A model generated the notes under the pieces. The model searched no databases. It was not told the DNA's origin and worked only from the letters and a program-made list of their open reading frames with translations. Position numbers and translations under genes: made by a program. Source: Excoecaria cochinchinensis (taxonomy: Eukaryota; Streptophyta; Magnoliopsida; Malpighiales; Euphorbiaceae). From it: a stretch of DNA of 64,000 bases. Where the stretch lies: positions 6,513,001 through 6,577,000 of the forward strand of contig CANTUQ010000020.1 in assembly GCA_947683425.1 (NCBI GenBank). Direction: 5' to 3'. Below are positions 34,475 through 42,559 of the stretch, piece after piece. Numbering within the stretch: position 1 is the first letter of the stretch; every line of letters begins with the position of its first letter.

Positions 34475-35283
34475 AAGCCTGGACATAAAGACAATGAATT
34501 CTGTGCATTTCACCAGCACTCAGGCCATATCACAGATAAGTGCAAAGCCCTGCGGCACGCTATCCAAGACTTGATTGATAGCAAGCAAATTTCTAACCCT
34601 GAGAAGAGGGAAACTGAGAAGAAGCCCGGTTATAACACCGTACCACCACCCGTGTTTATGATAGGATCTAGCTTGCCAGAGTGGTACGTGCTACAAGATC
34701 TATATGGGGGCGAGAATTTTGCTCTGATTGTTCCGAAGATAGAGAGGAGAGAGCAGTCGTGGCAACCCTTAATTGCTGGTCTAGCAGTGAGAGCGGCGGA
34801 AAAGCCGAGGAAGAGGGGGAGATGAACCTTGACTTGTGGGGGTCTGATGAAGACAAAGAAGAGATAGGGGCTGTAACGAGAAGTGGAAGAGTGGTCCCCG
34901 AGATTACGAGGCTACCTGAGCCAGCGCAGACACCGGCGAAAAAAGAGCCAGAGGAGAATCAGATTGTCAAGCAATTAAAGAAAACTGCGGCTCAAATATC
35001 CATCTGGGATCTTTTGAGACAGTCCCCCTCTCCTAGGCAGAAGGTAGTGGAGGCTTTCGTTGAGGCCCGGGTCGCCACCACTATTTCCCCATCAGAGCTT
35101 TTGGGCTTAGTTAAGGGAGGATCCGAGGAGAGATTGGTCTTTTCTGATGCCGACCTGCCGGTTGAAGGCCACAATCATAACAGACCCCTGTACATCAAAG
35201 CGCAGATTAACGACAAGCACACTGCTTGCGTTATGGTAGACGATGGGTCTTCTATCAATGTGTTCCCCCTGATAGCTCTGTAA
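34475..35283 (+). pseudogene. Tat-2 gag tail and protease start
   Basis: The zinc knuckle FCAFHQHSGHITDKC opens the segment. A frameshift near 34,715 moves the reading into the frame that carries the protease motif VMVDDGSSINV. The frame ends at TAA 35,281-35,283, just after LIAL. Tat-1 has TAG at the same codon (10,713). Downstream sequence continues in the same frame, so the stop splits the protease in two. Confidence 0.85.
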
Positions 35284-38200
35284 GCTTTTGGTCTAAACGA
35301 GGATATGCTCAGTGGATCAGATCTGACCATCACAACCTATGATAATTCAAGGAGGCAAGCCTCGGGAACGGTCAGGACAGGACCCATTGAAGTGGAGGTA
35401 GAATTTGTAGTGCTGCGCATCCTTGCTAACTTCTCAGCTCAGCTTGGGAGACCCTGGTTTCACAAATTAGGAGTGCCATCCACGCTGCATCAAATGATAA
35501 AGTTCCCACATGAAGGGGAGGTGGTGACTATCAAGGCAGCCAGGGAAAACCAAGTCTCAATGCTTGAAATAGCTAATCAGCCGTTCAGTGGCTTCCACGT
35601 GTCCATGATAAGAGAAGAGTGCGGATCAGTGGATAACCCAGCTGTGGTTAATATGTTGAAGAAGATGCACTATCTCCCTGGGGCTGGTTTGGGCAGAAAC
35701 TCTCAAGGATTGCAAACTGCGATCACCACTCGAGGTCAAAAGAACCGGAAAGGTCTGGGGTACAGAGGCGACCTCGGTAAGAAGAAAGCGGCGGATAAGA
35801 TCCCTCGCATTTCAGAAAGCTTCGTACCAGCATCCTCAGTTTGTGCTTATACTGGCGAAGACGAGCCGCAATGGGTGAAGGGGAGGATTGTCCCTGGGTT
35901 TGAGATCTTTAACGATGTATTTGACTGGAGAGTCGGGTTTATCAAGACTGCTGAAGACTTCTGGGATGAGGAGGTCATGACTCAGGGTATCACTTGGGAC
36001 AGATGCGAGCCAGAAGAGGTCATTACCAAGAAGATGATAACTGCCAGGCTGAAGGGGAAAGGGAAGATAGCAGAATTAGAACTGGAGATAGGAGGTTTAA
36101 AGGTCTCCTCCGATATGCCTGAAGGGCCTCTGCTGAATCAGGAAGCCAATGAACCAGCTGCAACAGCATCAACCTCTGGAGTGGCAGAAGAAGACTCTAG
36201 CTTAGACTGTCTATTTATTCCAGAACTCTTTTATGATGTAAATGACAATTATAATATTATTAATAAGGCAAACAATTTCGCTTACTTGTGCTATGTTTCT
36301 AATGATTTCAACATGCATGAACATGATCATATTCCATCAATTTTTAACATCGATTCCACTGATACAATGCCTTTTAATCTTGGAACCTCGGAAAATCCAA
36401 GAGAAATTCTAATAGCATCAAATATAACTCCTGAGGAGAGAAAAAATTTTGAGAGAATAATAAGAAAACATGAAAAAGTCTTTGCCTGGACCTATGAGGA
36501 CATGCCAGGAATTGACCGAGACGTGGCAGAACATGCTATCCCGACTTACCCAGATTACAAGCCTGTGAAACAGAAGTTGAGAAGGCTCAGGCCAGAATGG
36601 GCAGACAATGTCAAGGAGGAAATTCGACAGCAGATTGAAGCCAAGTTCCTTGTTGAAATGCAGTATCCTACATGGTTGGCAAATGTGGTTCCTGTAGCAA
36701 AGAAGAATGGAAAGGTCAGGGTGTGTGTGGATTATCGAGATCTGAACAAGGCCTGCCCTAAAGATGATTTTCCACTACCCCACATCGATGTGTTGATAGA
36801 CAGTGCCGCCAATTGCGCGATGTACAGCTTTGGAGATGGTTATGTGGGCTACAACCAGATCCTGAATAAAATAGCTGACCGGGTTAAGACCGCTTTCATC
36901 ACGGAATGGGGGACCTACGCCTACCGAGTCATGCCTTATGGCCTGAAGAATGCAGGGGCCACATACCAGAGGATGGCGATCAAGATCTTAAGTGACCTGA
37001 TCCACAAAGAGGTAGAACTGTATGTCGATGACATGATGGTCAAGTCAGCCACCCGAGAGGGGCACTTTGAAGCTCTAGAAAAGTTCTTCACCAGGATTGA
37101 CAAGTATAATCTGCGACTTAACCCCAAGAAGTGTATTTTCGGAGTGACTTTAGGAAAACTATTGGGACATGTCGTCAGCCAGAGGGGAATAGATATTGAC
37201 CCAGACAAGGTGAAGGCCATCAGAGAGATGCCTGTGCCGCAAAAAGAGAAGGATTTAAGGAGTTTCCTGGGTAAGCTGCAGTATGTCAGCCGATTTATCG
37301 CCAAGCTCACTTCAATATGCGAGCCTGTTTTTAAGCTGCTTAGAAAGAATCAACCTGTGGTCTGGAACGAAGACTGCCAGAAGGCTTTTGACAGCATCAG
37401 GGAATACCTGTTGAATCCGCCAGTGCTAAGGCCGCCGCAGCCGATCAAGCCGCTTATCCTGTATCTAGCAGTAGAAGGCAGTTCAGTGGGCGCCATGATG
37501 GCTCAAGAGGATGAATTTGGGGTGGAATTCGCAATTTATTACCTCAGCAAGAAGTTCCTAGCTTATGAGATAAAATATGCTGAAGTAGAGAAGATATGCC
37601 TCGCAGTAATTTGGGCGTCAAAGAAATTGAGGCATTACTTTCACTCATATAAAGTTCAGGCAGTGGCCAAGCAAAATCCGTTAAGATATTTGCAGGAAGC
37701 ACCGTCTTTGCTTGGTAAAATGGGCAGGTGGCTGCTCTTGCTACAGGAGTTTGATGTGCAATACATCACTCGCAAAACTATTAAGGGACGAGCCGTAGCC
37801 GAATTTCTTGCTGAGCATCCTATTCAAGGAGACACTCCCGAGTTTACCTTTCCTGATGAAAGCATAGTCGCGATTTCTGTCCAGGGATGGCAGTTACACT
37901 TTGACGGGGCGGTGAATAACAGAGGGGCCGAAATTGAAATCGTCCTGACAACCCCAAATAATGAGAAACTTCCCCTAGCAAAGAAGCTGAGGTACAAAGC
38001 AACCAACAACGAAGCCGAATATGAAGCATGCACTTTCGGGCTAGAAGCTTTAGCTGCATTAGGGGCAAAGAATATAGAAGTCTTTGGTGATTTATCCTTG
38101 GTGATTAACCAGATCCGAGGTGAGTGGGCTGTAAAAGAAGAACGGCTGGTACCCTATGTTGAATATTTGAAAGAGGTATGTGGGCAGTTTGAGACTTGCA

Positions 38201-38697
38201 CTTTCCACTCCGTGCCGAGAGATGAAAATCGTCTGGCTAATGCGTTGGCAACCTTAGTGTCAATGTGGGATAACCCTGAAGGAGTGGCTATGAAGCCAGT
38301 GCTAATTTCAAGTTCTGAGAAGCCCAGCTTCGAGATCAAGCCTGTGATGGAAGTAGAAGTGGCGGACGGGAAACCATGGTACTTTGACATCATCAATTAC
38401 TTGGAAAATAATAAATTTCCAGAAGAAGCTACTGAGAAAGACCAGAGGATGATCCGGAAGCTATCTACTCAGTTCATATCCTTGGAAGGGGTATTGTACA
38501 AAAGACAGTCAGACGGGATTCAGCTCAGGTGCTTGCATGAAAAAGAAGCCCACAAGGTGATGGAGGAAACCCATGCAGGTGTCTGCGGGGCCCACATGAA
38601 CGGTTTGACCTTGGCTAAGAAGATCATGAGACAAGGCTTCTATTGGCTTACGATAGACAATGACTGCTCAAAATATGTTAAGCAATGCCAGTTGTGA
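35284..38697 (+). CDS. Tat-2 protease end, G-patch, reverse transcriptase, dual RNase H, integrase start
   Basis: Open for more than 1,130 codons; first ATG at 35,305, from which residues are counted. Residues 117-155 resemble a G-patch (MHYLPGAGLGRNSQGLQ, GLGYRGD). Reverse transcriptase covers about 435-620 with VCVDYRDLNKA, SFGDGYVGYNQ and YVDDMMVKS (573-576). The first RNase H (about 700-800) is degenerate (LYLAVEGSSVG). The second, archaeal-type RNase H (862-985) has FDGAVNNRG, AEYEACT and FGDLSLV. Its last conserved Asp is Asn (RLANALA), and GAGVGI of Tat-1 has become GAEIEI. The integrase zinc domain follows and ends at TGA 38,695-38,697 in place of the last Cys of the HHCC motif. The polyprotein would copy and integrate the element. 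Confidence 0.93.
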   Translation, partial: AFGLNEDMLSGSDLTITTYDNSRRQASGTVRTGPIEVEVEFVVLRILANFSAQLGRPWFHKLGVPSTLHQMIKFPHEGEVVTIKAARENQVSMLEIANQPFSGFHVSMIREECGSVDNPAVVNMLKKMHYLPGAGLGRNSQGLQTAITTRGQKNRKGLGYRGDLGKKKAADKIPRISESFVPASSVCAYTGEDEPQWVKGRIVPGFEIFNDVFDWRVGFIKTAEDFWDEEVMTQGITWDRCEPEEVITKKMITARLKGKGKIAELELEIGGLKVSSDMPEGPLLNQEANEPAATASTSGVAEEDSSLDCLFIPELFYDVNDNYNIINKANNFAYLCYVSNDFNMHEHDHIPSIFNIDSTDTMPFNLGTSENPREILIASNITPEERKNFERIIRKHEKVFAWTYEDMPGIDRDVAEHAIPTYPDYKPVKQKLRRLRPEWADNVKEEIRQQIEAKFLVEMQYPTWLANVVPVAKKNGKVRVCVDYRDLNKACPKDDFPLPHIDVLIDSAANCAMYSFGDGYVGYNQILNKIADRVKTAFITEWGTYAYRVMPYGLKNAGATYQRMAIKILSDLIHKEVELYVDDMMVKSATREGHFEALEKFFTRIDKYNLRLNPKKCIFGVTLGKLLGHVVSQRGIDIDPDKVKAIREMPVPQKEKDLRSFLGKLQYVSRFIAKLTSICEPVFKLLRKNQPVVWNEDCQKAFDSIREYLLNPPVLRPPQPIKPLILYLAVEGSSVGAMMAQEDEFGVEFAIYYLSKKFLAYEIKYAEVEKICLAVIWASKKLRHYFHSYKVQAVAKQNPLRYLQEAPSLLGKMGRWLLLLQEFDVQYITRKTIKGRAVAEFLAEHPIQGDTPEFTFPDESIVAISVQGWQLHFDGAVNNRGAEIEIVLTTPNNEKLPLAKKLRYKATNNEAEYEACTFGLEALAALGAKNIEVFGDLSLVINQIRGEWAVKEERLVPYVEYLKEVCGQFETCTFHSVPRDENRLANALATLVSMWDNPEGVAMKPVLISSSEKPSFEIKPVMEVEVADGKPWYFDIINYLENNKFPEEATEKDQRMIRKLSTQFISLEGVLYKRQSDGIQLRCLHEKEAHKVMEETHAGVCGAHMNGLTLAKKIMRQGFYWLTIDNDCSKYVKQCQL

Positions 38698-39621
38698 GAG
38701 CAATACGCAGAGTTGAGACACCTGCCAGTATCAGAGTTACATAACCTGACATCACCTTGGCCTTTCGCTGCTTGGGGGATAGATATCATTGGAGAGATTC
38801 GCCCTACGGCATCCAATGGGCACAGATACATCATAGTCGTAATTGACTATTTTACCAAATGGGTAGAGGAGGAATCCTTCAAGAAGATTGACGCAAGGGA
38901 TATGGCCAAATTCATAGAGAGAAATCTGATCTGCAGATATGGCCTCCCTCATCACATAGTGTCTGACAATGGGGTGTAGTTCATGGGAGAAACCAGGAAG
39001 CTCCTCGAGAAGTATGGTGTCGAGCATCATAAATCCTCTCCGTACCGACCACAAGCGAATGGAGCAGTAGAGGCCACGAATAAGAATATGAAGAAGATCC
39101 TGTCCAAGATGGTCCAAACCTACAAAGACTGGGCTGAAAAGTTACCCTTCGCTCTGTGGGGATATAGAACAACGATAAGGACGTCTACAGGCGCTACACC
39201 ATTTTCCCTGGTATACGGAATGGAAGCAGTATTGCCAGTTGAGATAGAGCTCAAATCACTGAGGGTGGTCATGGAAGCCCAAATTCCGGAGGCCGAATGG
39301 GCGCAGCAGAGGCTACAGCACTTGAACTTACTGGATGAGAGTAGGCTAAAAGCTTATTATCATAACCAGATTTACCAGAAGAGATTGGCAAGGACTTTCA
39401 GAAAGAAGGTGAGAAAGCATCCGTTGAAAGAAGGGGACTTGGTGTTCAAGCAGATGAGGCCAGGCATACCAGATATTAGAGGGAAATTCAGACCGACCTG
39501 GGAGGGGCCGTATATCCTTAAGAAGCTGCTGTCCAAGGGAGCTGCAATCTTGTTGGATAGTGACAGGAACGAATTCAAAGAACCGATCAACGTCGACAGA
39601 CTCAAAAGGTTCCATGGCTAA
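38698..39621 (+). pseudogene. Tat-2 integrase core and C-terminus
   Basis: Same frame as the upstream part. Catalytic residues appear in GIDIIGEI, VSDNGV and ANGAVEATNK. TAG at 38,977-38,979 replaces the Gln of VSDNGVQF, between the second Asp and the Glu. After it the frame is open to NVDRLKRFHG and TAA at 39,621. There is no chromodomain. Confidence 0.9.
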
Positions 39622-40007
39622 AGACCAAAATAAAAAGAAGAGAATAAAATGCCCTGCAAGTCAAAAATAAAAAAGGCGGCTGTACTAAAATTGGGCATCT
39701 CGACAGGGTGAAAACCGAAAAAAGGCATCCTGTGCAAAAATTAGAGGCATGAGAGAAAATGCCTGATCGTGAAAACCAGAGAGGGCCGATCAGTAACAGG
39801 AGTTGATGCTGTTAAAATTTGGTTCCTTGTATTGACAGCGCGTAAGCAGCTGAGTAAATGCCAAAACTGATCATGTATGCTGAAATTATATGAAAATGTA
39901 CACAAATTCGTGAAATAGAATGAATATTATTCTCTTCATTTTTGTCATTTCATAGTTCTGCATTAAAAAGAAATATAGCAGCAAAAGAAATACATATGCA
40001 AGCTAAG
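39622..40007. other. Tat-2 spacer between pol and ORF-A
   Basis: Convergent 3' ends. No ORF; contains GGTGAAAACCGAAAAAAGGCAT-like repeats also seen in Tat-1 near 6,270-6,330. Confidence 0.5.
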
Positions 40008-41382
40008 CTAAGTCCTGCTGCTGCTATAGCCGACCAGATGCTTGAGCCCTCGAGTCCTGTTATCAGATGCTGGACTAAGGATCCACTTCTTGTACTCGTT
40101 AGTCGAAGACACAGAATGATTGCCGAACCTTGGGATAACAGTCTTCACTAGTAGTTTGCCCCACAGCTCATGGTACCGGGAAGCAAACGCGGCCGAGAGA
40201 GCTCCTCCCTGGAAAGATAAGGGAACCCTCACTACATCCTGGGTCATCCCGAGCTGACGCGTACATCGAGAGGTGATGCAGAAGGTGGCTCGACGGAGCC
40301 CAAAGAGGGGAACACACCCCGATGGCCCATCAATGACCACATGAGACAGTGGGAGCCAGGCAGACGTAAAACTGATGTCATCATCTGACAGCTCGCCAAA
40401 TCTAGTAATGCCTTCAAGAGTAGTGGCACACCTATGTAGTCGTCGGCGCGGAAGAAAGTGATTCGGCGAGTACTGTGGGGTAACCCGAGGGGGTGGCTCA
40501 GACAGCATCCTCAGTTTCTCTTGCAGCCAAATCTTAAAAAAAAAAAAGAAGAGAAAAAAAATAAAAAATAATAATAATAAAGAAAGAAAGAAGAGAAGAA
40601 AAAAAAGAGAAACAAAAAGCCGCTGGAGTAAGTAGGGTTTACTTCAGGCAAAAATAAGGCGCAGGGTTGTGTGAAAATCCGAAAGGACGCACCTCCCGCT
40701 AAGAAAAGCTAGTGTGAAAATCCATAAGGGACGCACTACCTTTAAAATAATGACGTACCTGGAGCAATAAGGGGTTGCCGGTAAAGGTTGTAGTGGATCC
40801 AGAGCTCACAGCGTCCAAGCCTATAATGGTTTCAGCCAGAATGAGTGGTAAGGGTGATAATCCCATATGAAAGTCGCTCAGGACTCCGAACAGGCGAGAG
40901 TCACCTGTCAAACCCCCTGGAACAATAGTGAGGAAATTCACCATGTAAAACAAGAATGTGATGCTTACCCGGTAGGTGGGGATGTCAGTGAACTAATCCA
41001 GAGCCTCGATCAATGGCCCCAGAGAAAAGTAGGAGCCCGGAGGAATCAGCCGGACGGCCTCAGAAGAAGGAATGCCAAGAGCTATAGCTATGTCCCGGGT
41101 CTAGAATAGGCCACAGCGGGGTACGCAAGGCAGAGCGCTAGGAGGGAACCAGGCTCCAAGAATGGTGGCTAGCTCTTCAGGCAAAGGGCACAGTTCCTGG
41201 TAGGTGAACCGGAAGACGTGAAACTGGGGGTTCCAGAAGTGGGTCGCCACCAGAAGGAGGTTTCGATCGACTTTGACCCGGCACAGGTATTTCAGCCCAG
41301 ACAAAGAGTGAAGGGTGCCTTCTGCCCAAGTGTGTTTGTCATCTAAGATACGGTGCATCCTTTGGGCTAGAGAAGAAGGCAT
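40008..41382 (-). pseudogene. Tat-2 ORF-A: antisense two-exon gene
   Basis: Exon 1 runs from ATG 41,382 to 40,759, 208 codons. Exon 2 runs from 40,532 to the stop at 40,008-40,010, 174 residues. The splice joins phase 0 to phase 0, so a protein of about 382 residues results if two stops are ignored: TAG at 41,101-41,103 (CAG in Tat-1) and TAG near 40,995 (CGG in Tat-1). Motifs shared with Tat-1 are THFWNPQFHVFRFTYQELCP, ILAETIIGLDAVSSGSTT and FASRYHELWGKL. The fold may be related to plant mobile domain or DUF7745 proteins, unproven. It has its own TATA box and points against pol, so its RNA would be antisense to the genomic RNA. Confidence 0.72.
40533..40758 (-). other. Intron of Tat-2 ORF-A
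   Basis: On the minus strand the donor is CTCCAG|GTACGTC, the acceptor TTTTTAAG|ATTTGG, 226 bp. A purine-rich run on the plus strand supplies the pyrimidine tract. Two direct copies of a block with GGATTTTCACAC lie inside. Phase is kept on both sides. Confidence 0.7.
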
Positions 41383-41452
41383 GCTAAGAAATATGAAAGG
41401 CTCAAGATGTTGAAAAGTGAAGAGACACAAGAGGAGCAAAAATTTTGTAAGA

Positions 41453-41459
41453 ATTTATA
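41453..41459 (-). promoter_or_regulatory. TATA box for Tat-2 ORF-A
   Basis: The minus strand reads CCCTATAAATTC, 71 bases before the ATG at 41,382, as in Tat-1. Confidence 0.62.
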
Positions 41460-41469
41460 GGGAAGTGTC

Positions 41470-41515
41470 ACCGACGGCCTACCCGTCTCTCCTAAGAGAC
41501 GGCCTGCCCGTCGGT
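41470..41515. promoter_or_regulatory. 46-bp imperfect inverted repeat in the divergent promoter (Tat-2)
   Basis: Begins ACCGACGGCC and ends GCCCGTCGGT, centred on CCTA. The ORF-A TATA is 10 bases away. The arms carry the same CCGACG/CGTCGG motif as the LTR U3. Further half-sites follow to about 41,635. Confidence 0.6.
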
Positions 41516-41645
41516 AGAGGTCCACCTGGCAGACGCATACGTCAGCATTGCATTCATCACGCGCATTAACTCGCATTTATTGTGTGACAGACGGCCAGCC
41601 CGTCGGTCGCTCCTACAGACACCCAGCCCGTCGGTCACGAAATTC

Positions 41646-41652
41646 TATATAA
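41646..41652 (+). promoter_or_regulatory. TATA box for Tat-2 ORF-S
   Basis: TTCTATATAAGGGCGAGTGAC, the same as in Tat-1 at 4,413-4,419. It lies 187 bases from the oppositely oriented ORF-A TATA. Confidence 0.62.
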
Positions 41653-41836
41653 GGGCGAGTGACAGACAGTGCAAACGCCTGCTGTCCCTTTTATTTCCTC
41701 TCCTAAAGCGTTTTTTAGCGTTTTTTCAGGCATTTCTTCTTCTTTTTTCGCGATTTCTTCATATTTTCGCATTCTCTACTCACCGGGTGCTTGGATATTT
41801 ATATTTCTTCAGTTTCTACACTTCTCGCGACTACAA

Positions 41837-42558
41837 GTAAGTAAATAACTACTTTTTTTGAATTTTATTTAGTTTATTTCTTCATTTCTTCTTCTTTTAA
41901 CTTTAGAAATGATTAGAAAGTTTCAGATGCCTTAGGAATTTAGGGAGGATGCTGCCCATTTTTCTTTATTTTTTTAATATACAATTAAATCTGAACCTTT
42001 GCATGATCACATAGAAATAGAATTTTTCTATAAGTTTGTTGCTTTAGAAATAGACTTCTTAAGCGCACTATTCTGTGCATATATTGCTTTTGAGGCCTGA
42101 GGCCATTGTTTTGTGTTGTTGGGGATACACTCTTGCCGGGGTGCATCCCATTTACATGCGTATATTATTGTTGAGGCCTGAGGCCTATTTTGATGCCTTT
42201 TTATGCAGGAGGTTGGGCATGCCCTTGCCGGGGTGCTGCCCAAATTTTTATTATTTTATTCTAAAAATGAATATTTTTGTGTGTAATGCACGCCTTGGGG
42301 CCTAAAAAGCCCATTTTTATTCACTTCAAATTATTTTCCATGCTAATTGCATATTGTTTTTGCTTTGATATGTGCCAAGGCATGTTGGGCAACTTCTTTT
42401 GACAGGACGCCCGCCCTTTTCATTTATTATCAGTTTTTTTATCTAGTTTTCGGGCCGTCATCGCCTTAGTGAGGCCTAAATGGGCCTTCACCTTGAAAAT
42501 AAGTCTAATAATACTTGTTTTGTCAAATTTTCGCTATCTAATTTTTTCTCCTTTGCAG
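41837..42558 (+). other. Leader intron of Tat-2 ORF-S
   Basis: The donor is CTACAA|GTAAGT, the acceptor CTCCTTTGCAG|G, 722 bp. It carries several copies of a block with CTTGCCGGGGTGC and TTGAGGCCTGAGGCC. The Tat-1 intron is at 3,612-4,215. Confidence 0.65.
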
Positions 42559-42559
42559 G

